From: Brevibacillus laterosporus
GTDB taxonomy: Bacteria > Bacillota > Bacilli > Brevibacillales > Brevibacillaceae
DNA: 64,000 nt
NCBI GenBank assembly: GCA_007833815.1
Contig: CP033464.1
Coordinates: 4,768,001 to 4,832,000 of the forward strand
Direction: 5' to 3'
The notes beneath the pieces are model-generated. The model had not been told where the DNA came from and did no database searches. It was given only the letters and a program-made list of their open reading frames with translations. The first letter of the stretch is position 1, and each line of letters opens with the position of its first letter. A program made the translations under genes and the position numbers. This document shows positions 27,189 to 35,200 of the stretch, one piece after another.

Positions 27189-27510
27189 GTTTATCCCTCT
27201 CTTTTCCAAAGGTTTGTAATAGATCATAATGTTTGTCTCTAGGTACCGGCTACACGCAGAGAAAATGATGGGTTTCCTTCCATAATCGTGCGTGATTTCC
27301 TTTTGAATATACTGTAAATCGATAGGTGAGTCCACCGTTTATTGCCAGGTAATTTCACCCATTATTTGCTCAGAACTTTTGCCCGTATACCATCGAAGAT
27401 ATATTATGATGTGTTTCTTTATCTCATTCTATTTTGAATATTCCTAATTATGTAAGCGTGTTTGCAACATGTTTTTACACGCTTTGAGTCGGGATGAATC
27501 AGTTTATGAT
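27189..27510. other. Upstream region of the propeller gene with a leader hairpin
   Basis: About 320 bp between the propeller gene and the ABC-F terminator. CACGCA (27252-27257) pairs with TGCGTG (27288-27293), enclosing an ATGG/CCAT inner stem. It resembles a structured leader, but matches no riboswitch class I know. The flanking sequence is AT-rich with no firm promoter. Confidence 0.35.
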
Positions 27511-27519
27511 GCTTCTGCA

Positions 27520-27550
27520 AAAAAAAGAAGGAAGGTCTTCTCAACCTTCC
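27520..27550 (-). terminator. Terminator after the ABC-F gene
   Basis: Perfect 7-bp stem GGAAGGT (27530-27536) with ACCTTCC (27544-27550) and a T-run on the minus strand at 27520-27526. It lies 50 bp past the ABC-F stop. Confidence 0.75.
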
Positions 27551-27600
27551 CACCCACCGATCCACGGTTCCTTATATTTCGTTAGACCTTCATTATTTTG

Positions 27601-29544
27601 CTATCCTTTTTTATTGGTTTCCTCTAATTCTTCTACCATAATAGATAGCTCCGTCCAACGCTCCATTGCTTGTTCCAATTGACTGGCTATCGCTTGCTCT
27701 TCTGCAAACAGTTCTTGCACTCGATCTAAATTACTGCCTGCATTTGCGACCTGATTTTTCACTTCTGAGAGCTTTGCTTCCAAACTCGCAATACGATTCT
27801 CTATTTCATCCCAATCTCGTTGGTCTTTATAGGATAATTTTTTGGTTCGATTGGCCCCTCGAGTAGCCTGAGCAGTTGATTGATCTGATTTTTGCTCATC
27901 AGCTCTTCCTTTTTCTGTTTTTTCGGCTAAGGCTTTTTCTTGTTTACTCTCTTCCAAGTACTCGGAGTAATTTCCCATGTAGTGACGAATTTCCCCTTGC
28001 CCTTCAAAAGCAAACAGATGCTCAACCGTCCGATCTAGGAAATAACGATCATGAGAGACAGTAATAACAGCTCCTGGGAAGTGATCTAGATAGTCTTCTA
28101 GAATACTAAGCGTTTGTATATCTAGATCATTCGTCGGCTCATCGAGGAACAGAACATTTGGTTCTCCCATCAGCGTGCGTAGCAAATAAAGACGACGACG
28201 CTCCCCACCAGATAGTTTAGAAATATACGTCCATTGCTGATTGGGAGTAAATAAAAATCGTTCCAACATCTGCGAAGCGGACAGGGTGAATCCATCAGCT
28301 GTTTTGATTTGTTCTGCCACTTCTTTAATGTATTCAATAGCTCGTAAATTTCCGTCCATTTCTACATTTTCTTGCGTGTAGAAAGCAAGCTTAACCGTTT
28401 CACCTGTTTCAATCGTTCCGCTATCAGGTTGTAAACGCCCTGCAAGCATGTTCAACAGAGTTGATTTTCCGCTACCATTAGGTCCAATGATCCCAATCCG
28501 ATCACCCGGTACCACAATATAGCTAAAATCTGTAAGTAATGTACGTTCACCAAACGCTTTAGAGACATTTTCGGCTTCAATTACCTTCTTACCAAGACGA
28601 CTTGCACCCAAAGCGATATCAAGCTTTGCCTGTGGTCCATCCGTCTTCTTGTCGCGTAATTCTTCCGCTCGTTGCACCCGTGCTTTTTGTTTAGTGGTTC
28701 TCGCTTTAGCGCCTCTTCTCAACCACGCTAGCTCTCTGCGCAAGAGATTTTGTCGTTTGCTTTCTTGAGCCGTTTCATTCTCTTCTCGTTCTGCCTTCTT
28801 TTCTAAAAATGCAGCATAGTTGCCTTCATAGCTATACAGCTTGCCATTATCCAATTCAAAAATTCGATTCGTTACTCGATCAAGGAAATAACGATCATGC
28901 GTTACTAATAGCAATGCACCTCTAAATGAAGCGAGGTACTCTTCCAGCCACTCGACTGTCTCATTGTCAATATGGTTGGTTGGCTCATCTAGAATTAACA
29001 AATCCGCAGGTTGAATTAACGCACGCGCCATCGCTACACGTTTGCGTTGTCCACCAGAAAGTTCCCCCACTTTTTGTGCAAATTGAGTAATACCCAATTT
29101 GGTGAGCACCGTTTTGGCTTTGGTATTTGCATCCCACGCATTAGTTGCATCCATTTGTTGCTGAGCACGCAATAACCGTTGGAGTTTGTGATCATTCTCC
29201 TGATCTTGTTGCAATTCCTCCAGAGAAACCTCATATTCACGCAAAGCACGCATTAGTGGAGTATCCCCGTAAAATACTTGCTCTAAGACAGTTGAATCTC
29301 CATCAAATTCTGGGTTCTGAGGCAAATATTCTACTCGAAAATGATTGGAATGAAGGATTTCTCCCTGATCAGCTTCTTCTATACCAGCTAATATTTTTAG
29401 CAAGGTAGACTTACCTGTACCATTTACACCAATCAAACCAATTCGCTGATTCTCTGCAATATGAAAGGAGAGGGGTTCAAACAAGACCTTTTCTCCAAAA
29501 CTTTTTCTAATATGATCCGCTGTTAGTATATTCAATCTGATCAT
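27601..29544 (-). CDS. yfmR: ABC-F ATPase, Uup/YfmR type
   Basis: 647 residues, two ABC cassettes, no membrane segments. Walker A GVNGTGKST and GPNGSGKST; signatures LSGGQRKR and LSGGERRR; Walker B LLILDEPTNHID and VLFLDEPTNDLD. A charged linker separates the cassettes, and a C-terminal coiled coil starts at KLSYKDQRDWDEIENRIASL, the Uup/YfmR type. ABC-F proteins bind the ribosome E-site region; the YfmR group helps with stalled elongation, for example at prolines. Resistance-type ABC-F usually lack this C-terminal coiled coil, so a housekeeping role is more likely. Confidence 0.85.
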   Translation of the reverse strand: MIRLNILTADHIRKSFGEKVLFEPLSFHIAENQRIGLIGVNGTGKSTLLKILAGIEEADQGEILHSNHFRVEYLPQNPEFDGDSTVLEQVFYGDTPLMRALREYEVSLEELQQDQENDHKLQRLLRAQQQMDATNAWDANTKAKTVLTKLGITQFAQKVGELSGGQRKRVAMARALIQPADLLILDEPTNHIDNETVEWLEEYLASFRGALLLVTHDRYFLDRVTNRIFELDNGKLYSYEGNYAAFLEKKAEREENETAQESKRQNLLRRELAWLRRGAKARTTKQKARVQRAEELRDKKTDGPQAKLDIALGASRLGKKVIEAENVSKAFGERTLLTDFSYIVVPGDRIGIIGPNGSGKSTLLNMLAGRLQPDSGTIETGETVKLAFYTQENVEMDGNLRAIEYIKEVAEQIKTADGFTLSASQMLERFLFTPNQQWTYISKLSGGERRRLYLLRTLMGEPNVLFLDEPTNDLDIQTLSILEDYLDHFPGAVITVSHDRYFLDRTVEHLFAFEGQGEIRHYMGNYSEYLEESKQEKALAEKTEKGRADEQKSDQSTAQATRGANRTKKLSYKDQRDWDEIENRIASLEAKLSEVKNQVANAGSNLDRVQELFAEEQAIASQLEQAMERWTELSIMVEELEETNKKG

Positions 29545-29621
29545 CCTTACTTCTATAAGATGTCCGTTCGTAATACTCTACAAAATCGGTTTTTAGCGAA
29601 ACGCAGAGTAAAATATTGATA

Positions 29622-29651
29622 TTGTACATGGACTTACCTTTCATTGTACAA
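29622..29651. promoter_or_regulatory. Inverted repeat upstream of comM
   Basis: TTGTACATG (29622-29630) and CATTGTACAA (29642-29651) form an imperfect palindrome, one base bulged, in the 358-bp gap between the ABC-F gene and comM. It could be an operator for either divergent gene. No regulator is recognised. Confidence 0.35.
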
Positions 29652-29804
29652 AATGATAGGCCTAATGGGAACAGCTAGCAGGTTTTGTAAGACAAAATCA
29701 TTTTGCAGATACCCTTTAACTTTTTATACAGTCAGAATTAGATGGCTTTATAGAATGGGATAGCTTGGTTTGAACTGAGCTTACATCTAATTTGAGTAGA
29801 AGTA

Positions 29805-29870
29805 GGTTAGAACTTGATTTAAACTTCATTTTCAATTGTTTTGAAAGTGGTTTGAAGCTGGTTCAGATCT
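29805..29870 (+). repeat. Degenerate 11-bp tandem repeat upstream of comM
   Basis: Six contiguous 11-bp units: GGTTAGAACTT, GATTTAAACTT, CATTTTCAATT, GTTTTGAAAGT, GGTTTGAAGCT, GGTTCAGATCT; consensus about GGTTTGAAACT. AA and TT steps recur once per helical turn, so the DNA may be bent, or it may hold phased protein sites. A further out-of-phase GGTTTGAACT lies at 29767. The array ends 32 bp before the comM ATG. Confidence 0.5.
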
Positions 29871-29902
29871 TCACGTACTGACTTATAAAGGGGATATCTA
29901 AT

Positions 29903-31477
29903 ATGTACGCCAAAATTTATTCAGCGACCATTCATGGAATAGATGGCATGCTAGTAACTGTAGAAGTGGATATTTCTAATGGATTGCCACATTTTGAAGT
30001 GGTGGGTTTAGGTGGTAGCGCTATTAAAGAAGCCCGAGATCGCGTCCGAGCCGCCTTAAAAAATGCCGGATTCGACTTCCCTATGCAGCGCATTACCGTT
30101 AATTTAGCCCCTGCTGATGTGCGCAAAGAAGGGTCAGCCTTTGACTTAGCCATTGCCTTTGGAATTTTACTTGCATCCAAACAAATTGAAATGACATCGG
30201 CCACTCCACTCATTCTCGGTGAACTAGCGCTGGATGGTAGCTTACGCCCTATTCCAGGTGTCTTACCCATGCTACTCGAAGCTCATCAAAGAGGATTTAG
30301 CAAAGCAATATTACCCACTGCCAATCGAGTAGAAGCAGAGCTAGTTCCCTTAGAAATCATGTCTGTACCACATTTAAGAACAGCTGTGGAGGCTAGTAAA
30401 GGCAACGAATGGGTTCAACCAATAGATTCTACTCTGGTTAATTCTGACTATTTTCATTCTAACTCAATTAAACCACTTGCAAGCGAAAATAGTCCCTTTG
30501 ATGTGATTCCTTCATACGATTTTGCTGATGTTATGGGGCAGAAGTTCGTGAAAAGAGGGCTGGAAGTTGCAGCAGCTGGTTTTCATAATGTAATGCTAGT
30601 TGGTCCGCCTGGCTCTGGAAAAACCTTATTAGCCAACTGCTTCCCATCCATCATGCCTAAAATGACGCAGGAGGAATCCTTTGAAGTAACCAAAATTTAC
30701 AGCATTGCGGGCTTTACAACTCGTCAAGGACTCATTGCAGCTCGTCCCCTGCGTGCACCACATCATACGATTACCCAAGCCGCTCTTGCAGGTGGAGGAG
30801 CCCAAGTCCCTCGTCCAGGTGAGTGCAGTCTGGCCCACGGTGGAATTCTTTTTCTTGATGAAATGCCTGAATTTTCTCGAGGAGTTCTTGAAGTGTTGCG
30901 ACAACCTCTGGAAAATGGTCAAATTACCATCGGTAGGGCCAAACAAGCGTATATGTATCCAGCTCGTTTCTTATTAATTGGGTCTATGAATCCTTGTCCA
31001 TGTGGGTATTATGGTTCCAAAGATCAAACTATCTGTCGGTGCTCTCCCTTACAAGTATTAAAATATCGTTCCAAAATCTCTGGTCCTTTGTTAGATCGCA
31101 TTGATATTCATTTGGAGGTTCCTCGCGTTTCCGTGGAACATCTAACCAAACGAGAGGAGGAGGAAAACTCAGCTTCAATCCTCACACGTGTGGAAGTAGC
31201 TCGCCAAATTCAACATGATCGTTATCATCAAAACAAACGTTTTTCTTTTAACAGCTCTATGACTGGACAAGAATTGCGAACATATTGCTCTCTTGATCAA
31301 GGCGGACAAGAATTAATGAGCATTGCTTTCGACAAATTAGGGTTGAGTGCTCGTGGATATGATCGAATTGTAAAAGTCGCTCGTACCATTGCTGATCTGG
31401 ATGCTTCTAAGCATATCAAAGCTACACATGTAGCAGAAGCTATCCAATATCGTTCACTTGATAAGGCGATTTTTTAG
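29903..31477 (+). CDS. comM: ComM/YifB family Mg-chelatase-like AAA ATPase
   Basis: 524 residues. N-terminal S5-like domain (MLVTVEVDISNGLPHFEVVG), AAA core with Walker A GPPGSGKTLLANCFPSIMPK, Walker B GGILFLDEMPEFSRGVLEVL, the Cys-rich NPCPCGYYG segment, and the Mg_chelatase C-domain (GLSARGYDRIVKVARTIADL). In Gram-negatives ComM is a helicase promoting recombination of transformed DNA; DprA in the same window fits a DNA-uptake theme. The older annotation as Mg chelatase is misleading, since no BchD/BchH partner is present. AAAGGGG precedes ATG. It is divergent from the ABC-F gene. Confidence 0.88.
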   Translation: MYAKIYSATIHGIDGMLVTVEVDISNGLPHFEVVGLGGSAIKEARDRVRAALKNAGFDFPMQRITVNLAPADVRKEGSAFDLAIAFGILLASKQIEMTSATPLILGELALDGSLRPIPGVLPMLLEAHQRGFSKAILPTANRVEAELVPLEIMSVPHLRTAVEASKGNEWVQPIDSTLVNSDYFHSNSIKPLASENSPFDVIPSYDFADVMGQKFVKRGLEVAAAGFHNVMLVGPPGSGKTLLANCFPSIMPKMTQEESFEVTKIYSIAGFTTRQGLIAARPLRAPHHTITQAALAGGGAQVPRPGECSLAHGGILFLDEMPEFSRGVLEVLRQPLENGQITIGRAKQAYMYPARFLLIGSMNPCPCGYYGSKDQTICRCSPLQVLKYRSKISGPLLDRIDIHLEVPRVSVEHLTKREEEENSASILTRVEVARQIQHDRYHQNKRFSFNSSMTGQELRTYCSLDQGGQELMSIAFDKLGLSARGYDRIVKVARTIADLDASKHIKATHVAEAIQYRSLDKAIF

Positions 31478-31500
31478 TGGTACAAAAATATGTTCATAAA

Positions 31501-31561
31501 AACAGGTTTGACATACACCATTTTTGGGTAAATAATCGTTGAGTATGTTTTTTTACCTGTT
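31501..31561 (+). terminator. Nested palindromes after comM, possible terminator
   Basis: AACAGGT (31501-31507) and ACCTGTT (31555-31561) enclose ACATAC (31511-31516) and GTATGT (31543-31548), with a run of Ts directly after the inner stem. The loop is long, so terminator strength is doubtful. Confidence 0.45.
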
Positions 31562-31729
31562 GCTCCGGTGTATCTTTAGAAAAAGTGAAAAATAGTCCAT
31601 AATACGAGGCTAAGAGGATTTCGTATCATTTCTAAAAAACAGAAAACGTATCTAGACTATAGCCCCATGTAAGCGGAATCACCATCATAAATGTTAGTAA
31701 TATAGTCACTTTTTTAAAAAAAGTAAAGA

Positions 31730-31758
31730 TTGACTTATTTATTAAATATTGGTACTAT
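31730..31758 (+). promoter_or_regulatory. SigA promoter for the AbrB-family gene
   Basis: TTGACT (31730-31735), 17-bp spacer, TACTAT (31753-31758); an overlapping TATAAT lies at 31756-31761. The gene starts 60 bp farther on. The rest of the 344-bp gap (31478-31821) holds only the nested palindromes and AT-rich sequence. Confidence 0.65.
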
Positions 31759-31821
31759 AATAATCAGATAAACTTGTCGAATTTTGACTAAATACATCTG
31801 ACAGAGAGGGGATTCACACCT

Positions 31822-32073
31822 ATGAAATCAACAGGTATTGTAAGAAAAGTGGATGAACTAGGACGTATCGTTCTTCCTATTGAATTGAGACGCACGCTAA
31901 ACATTGAAATTAAAGATCCTATGGAGATCTATGTAGATGGAGAACGCGTAATCTTGAAAAAATACTTGCCATCTTGTATTTTCTGTGGAAACGCAGACCA
32001 AATTACTCACTTCAAAGGTAAAATCATTTGCCATGATTGCTTGAATGATATGCCTGTTAGCACGAAAGAATAA
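31822..32073 (+). CDS. abrB: AbrB-family transition-state regulator with C-terminal Zn-ribbon
   Basis: 83 residues. The N-terminal swapped-hairpin DNA-binding domain MKSTGIVRKVDELGRIVLPI with ELRRTLNIEIKDPMEIYVDG is near-identical in pattern to B. subtilis AbrB. Instead of the AbrB multimerisation domain, the C-terminus has Cys52, Cys55, Cys70 and Cys73 (CIFC and CHDC), a likely zinc ribbon. Such short AbrB forms occur in Paenibacillaceae and clostridia. A strong SigA promoter and a strong terminator flank it, so it is a single-gene unit. It may control stationary-phase genes (inference). Confidence 0.88.
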   Translation: MKSTGIVRKVDELGRIVLPIELRRTLNIEIKDPMEIYVDGERVILKKYLPSCIFCGNADQITHFKGKIICHDCLNDMPVSTKE

Positions 32074-32118
32074 TTATTGTTACATAAGTCCTATTTATTT
32101 TTCCTTTATGTACCATTT

Positions 32119-32157
32119 AAAAAAACGTTCTCTTCCTCGGAAGAAAACGTTTTTTTA
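32119..32157 (+). terminator. Strong terminator after abrB
   Basis: AACGTT-TCTTCC (32124-32136) pairs with GGAAGA-AACGTT (32139-32151) with one internal mismatch, then TTTTTT. The left flank is A-rich, so it may work in both directions. Confidence 0.85.
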
Positions 32158-32183
32158 TTTCATCATGTAATAACCAGGTCACA

Positions 32184-32216
32184 CAAAAAAAGACTGCCCC
32201 AAGTCATTTCTGACTT
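32184..32216 (-). terminator. Terminator downstream of the rnhB-ylqG-ylqH-yraN group
   Basis: AAGTCA (32201-32206) and TGACTT (32211-32216) form a stem with a GAAA tetraloop on the minus strand, flanked by CTG/CAG pairing and a T-run (32184-32191). It lies about 150 bp past the yraN stop. Confidence 0.65.
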
Positions 32217-32368
32217 ATAGACAGCCAATCCAGATGTATTACCTAATGTGGAGGAGTTACAACTCGTCGAGTACATTGTATACTACGCTCAAAGAGGTAT
32301 TATGGATGTAGACGAATACCTATGAACTCGCCTATTTCTTACAAGTTAGGTCCTTACTATACAAATAG

Positions 32369-32749
32369 CTAAATATGCTTATAATGCTCTAGACCTACTT
32401 CCGTTTGTGAAAGATCGGGGCAAATCCATACTGCAATGGCATCTATCCGAAATGCATCATAGGACTGATTATGGCTTTGAAGGTAGGCTAGTGCTAGCTG
32501 TCGTAATTTCTGCTGCTTGCGTGGAGTTATCGATTCAACAGGGCTCCCATACTTCGGGATAACCTCTCTTGAACCTGTGCGACTCCGAACCTCAATAAAC
32601 ACAACTGTCTGCCCTTCCATGGCCACAATATCAATCTCTCCTTGAGATAGCCGAACATTACGACCAATAATACGATACCCCAAGCTTTTCAGGTAGTTGC
32701 TTGCCCTTTCTTCTCCGATTTGACCAATCATTTTTCGTCGGGCTGTCAT
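32369..32749 (-). CDS. yraN: YraN/UPF0102 family nuclease-like protein
   Basis: About 126 residues. The restriction-endonuclease-like fold is shown by IGQIGEERASNYLKSLGYRI, then GEIDIVAMEGQTVVFIEVRSR with the Asp and Glu-Val-Lys/Arg pattern. The usual K of EVK is R in EVRSR. YraN proteins are thought to act with DNA repair or transformation, but the substrate is unknown. I chose the ATG at 32749, which overlaps the upstream stop as ATGA; an ATG at 32758 is also possible. Confidence 0.85.
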   Translation of the reverse strand: MTARRKMIGQIGEERASNYLKSLGYRIIGRNVRLSQGEIDIVAMEGQTVVFIEVRSRTGSREVIPKYGSPVESITPRKQQKLRQLALAYLQSHNQSYDAFRIDAIAVWICPDLSQTEVGLEHYKHI

Positions 32750-33084
32750 TGGTTCCATTCTTTCTTATCTAACCGATAAACAAATGCAAGAATTTCTGCT
32801 ACTACCTGGTATAATTTAGGGGGAATTTGCTGTTGTAAATCTAATTTAGACAAAACCTCTAATAACGAAGGGTCCTCTTGAACAGGAATGTTATGTTCTT
32901 TTGCCTTCTGTAGGATGTTCTCAGCAATATAACCGCCCCCTTTAGCTACTAAACGCGGGGCCTCATCCTGATCTTCCTTATATCGCAACGCTACCACTTT
33001 TTTTAATCGTGGTACCGAGTTTTCTTGAAAGGCGTTGTTAAAAGTAGATGGTTGAGAAGATTTATGCCCACCAGACTCCTCCAT
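32746..33084 (-). CDS. Stand-alone FlhB C-terminal domain protein (YlqH)
   Basis: 112 residues. It equals only the cytoplasmic domain of the export switch protein FlhB: VVALRYKEDQDEAPRLVAKG, then IPVQEDPSLLEVLSKLD and IPPKLYQVVAEILAFVYRL. It has no membrane segments, and the autocleavage motif NPTH is replaced by RLKK at the equivalent place, so it should not self-cleave. B. subtilis has ylqG-ylqH between rnhB and sucC in the same arrangement. Role unknown; it might modulate flagellar export (inference). Confidence 0.85.
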   Translation of the reverse strand: MEESGGHKSSQPSTFNNAFQENSVPRLKKVVALRYKEDQDEAPRLVAKGGGYIAENILQKAKEHNIPVQEDPSLLEVLSKLDLQQQIPPKLYQVVAEILAFVYRLDKKEWNQ

Positions 33085-33104
33085 AACGTCCCCCCTTTCT
33101 TTTG

Positions 33105-35150
33105 CTACACACGCAAATCAACACCTGTATAGTTACTCTTCATTTGCTCTGTATCTCTTGTAAGTCCACCATTGCCTGATTTGGCATCTGGTAGTGGTTG
33201 GACACGTAAAATAGATAGCTGGTAGCCTACTTCTTGTAGTTGCTGAGTAAACGTTTGTCTTTCTGACTGAATCAATTTTTCCAACCAAGACTGGTCATTA
33301 TAAACCTGAATAGTAGTAATTCGATTTACAATTGTTACATCAACCATTGTCATTCCCAAGACATGCAAATCTAATTGGAAAAATAGTCTACAATTCCCTG
33401 GGTCTAATTGCCCGCCCTTTTGTTTACGTGCTTCCACTTGTACAAAAGCCGTATCTTCTCCTTGCTCAGTCTTGATTGGAATTTGCATCATCACATGCGT
33501 CAGGGGTTGCGTTTGCTGTGAAGTAGACATCATTAATTGTTGTCCAGTGATGTGTTGAAGCAGTTGCTCTGATGCTTCCTTGAGTGCTAAAGATACACCT
33601 TGTGGAGCCTGAGTGATTTGTAACAACAAGCTTTTTATATTTTGTAGCTGCTGTTGATCAATCGTTTCGTTACCTGCTCGCCCAGACTGAAAAAGATTTC
33701 TTTCATTTGTGATACCCAGCAATTCCAGCTTTTGTTGCAAAACTCCCGGACTCTTTTCCAAATGGGGTTGATCCACTGCCGATCCATCTTTTGCTTGCGA
33801 GGATATTGCCTGATTGTTCATTAAAGATTGTTGTTTAAGTGAAGACGGATCTTCTGAGACAAGCATGCCAGAAGAACGGCTCGTAGTCTGCAAATTCTGC
33901 CCCAGAATTGGAACACCTGTTTGTTGTTGACTATTTTGGTTGGATTGCCCTACGTTATCAATTGTTTGGTTACCATTACCTGTGATGCTGACTGGTTGTA
34001 TAGGAGTGCGTGTAGTTCCAGATGGAGGAAATAAAGTTGACTGACTTGCACCTTCAGTTTGTTGCAAAGTAGCTTGTCCTCTCCCCCCACCTAGACTCCC
34101 CTCAAATCGAGTCGGTTGGTCTCCTCCAACTCCACTAGGAACCCCAGTATTTCCCCCCTGTTTCACATTCGATCCTGAAAAAAAGGTAGCTACCTTATCT
34201 GCTAAAGATGATGGCATGAGCCCCTGTTGATTGGTTGGTTGATTCGAGAGGTTAGTTTGTTGCCCTGTTTGATGCCCTATTTGAACAGGTGAAGCTCCAT
34301 TTTGTAACCCTACTCCCATTTGTTGACCGTCTACGGTTTGGTTTAATGATGTTTGCGAAAGATTCGCTATTACCTGTTTTGGCAACATTGCTGGGCTTCC
34401 GTCTAACAAAGGTGTTTTTTCATTCAGTTGTAACGGTAACGACTGTAGTAAGGTAGCAAGAGTTCGCAAAGGTTGTTGCAATTGTGGCGACGCAGAAGCT
34501 GAAGAGCCACCTTGTGATGTTGTCTGATTCTGCTCAGCAGTGCCCTTCCCTTCGCTATGTAATGAGAGCGTTGCCAACGTATCGTTAACCTGTTGTAAAA
34601 AAGCGCGAATGGAGTCAGAAATGTTATTTCCAAACAAAAAACTGCGCAATGCCAGAACCACATCTTGTGTGAGAGGAAGCTGTTTGGTGAGCGCTGTCTG
34701 CACGGATTGCATGACATCTGTCCCTGACCCTTGTGTTTTTATAATTTGACCGAGTTCCAATAAGGTTTGCTTGTTAACAGGCAAATTTTTATCAAGTAAA
34801 AATTGCAAAGCTTCTTTTAGCTCTGGTTGATTAGGTAAGCCAAAAGAGCGTAATAAGCCTTCCTGTGAAGCCTCTTTAGAGGTTTGACCTGCCTCAGTAT
34901 GGACCACTTTTAGCGTAAGTGGCTCTGTATTCCCTTGAACCTGTAACCAAGCTTTTTGACCTGCTTCCAGATTCGTCTCCATTTTGGCAACCATTTGTAT
35001 TCCGCCAATTTGGACGATAGCCGCTTGTTCCGGGAGTACTTTTACGATGGTCCCTTTTACCACCTGGTTAGGACTTAGTTCTACTTGTTTGCTTCCGCTT
35101 GCACGGGCTTGTTGCCACATGTTAGATAGCAGTTGACCAGCTTGTATCAT
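33105..35150 (-). CDS. FliK-like/YlqG-type protein, long Gln-rich
   Basis: 681 residues from the ATG at 35150 (GGAGG about 8 nt upstream). An N-terminal beta-barrel-like segment (GTIVKVLPEQAAIVQIGGIQ) is followed by a long Gln/Ser/Gly-rich region. The C-terminal 150 residues look like a FliK hook-length domain (LFFQLDLHVLGMTMVDVTIV, then SERQTFTQQLQEVGYQLSIL). It lies before the stand-alone FlhB C-domain gene, echoing the FliK-FlhB partnership of the flagellar switch. B. subtilis YlqG occupies the same place. Function unproven. Confidence 0.75.
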   Translation of the reverse strand: MIQAGQLLSNMWQQARASGSKQVELSPNQVVKGTIVKVLPEQAAIVQIGGIQMVAKMETNLEAGQKAWLQVQGNTEPLTLKVVHTEAGQTSKEASQEGLLRSFGLPNQPELKEALQFLLDKNLPVNKQTLLELGQIIKTQGSGTDVMQSVQTALTKQLPLTQDVVLALRSFLFGNNISDSIRAFLQQVNDTLATLSLHSEGKGTAEQNQTTSQGGSSASASPQLQQPLRTLATLLQSLPLQLNEKTPLLDGSPAMLPKQVIANLSQTSLNQTVDGQQMGVGLQNGASPVQIGHQTGQQTNLSNQPTNQQGLMPSSLADKVATFFSGSNVKQGGNTGVPSGVGGDQPTRFEGSLGGGRGQATLQQTEGASQSTLFPPSGTTRTPIQPVSITGNGNQTIDNVGQSNQNSQQQTGVPILGQNLQTTSRSSGMLVSEDPSSLKQQSLMNNQAISSQAKDGSAVDQPHLEKSPGVLQQKLELLGITNERNLFQSGRAGNETIDQQQLQNIKSLLLQITQAPQGVSLALKEASEQLLQHITGQQLMMSTSQQTQPLTHVMMQIPIKTEQGEDTAFVQVEARKQKGGQLDPGNCRLFFQLDLHVLGMTMVDVTIVNRITTIQVYNDQSWLEKLIQSERQTFTQQLQEVGYQLSILRVQPLPDAKSGNGGLTRDTEQMKSNYTGVDLRV

Positions 35151-35200
35151 CGCTTCTCCTCCTTTCATATCAAAACGAATAAAAAGGTCCTTTGAACACT

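Noticed and set aside
27241-27300. Cyclic di-GMP-I riboswitch upstream of the propeller gene
   Set aside because: It shares only CACGCAC and a GGAAACC-like run; the conserved core and the spacing are absent.
29932-31477. Magnesium chelatase subunit
   Set aside because: The domain is shared, but no chelatase partners or tetrapyrrole genes are near; ComM/YifB is the better call.
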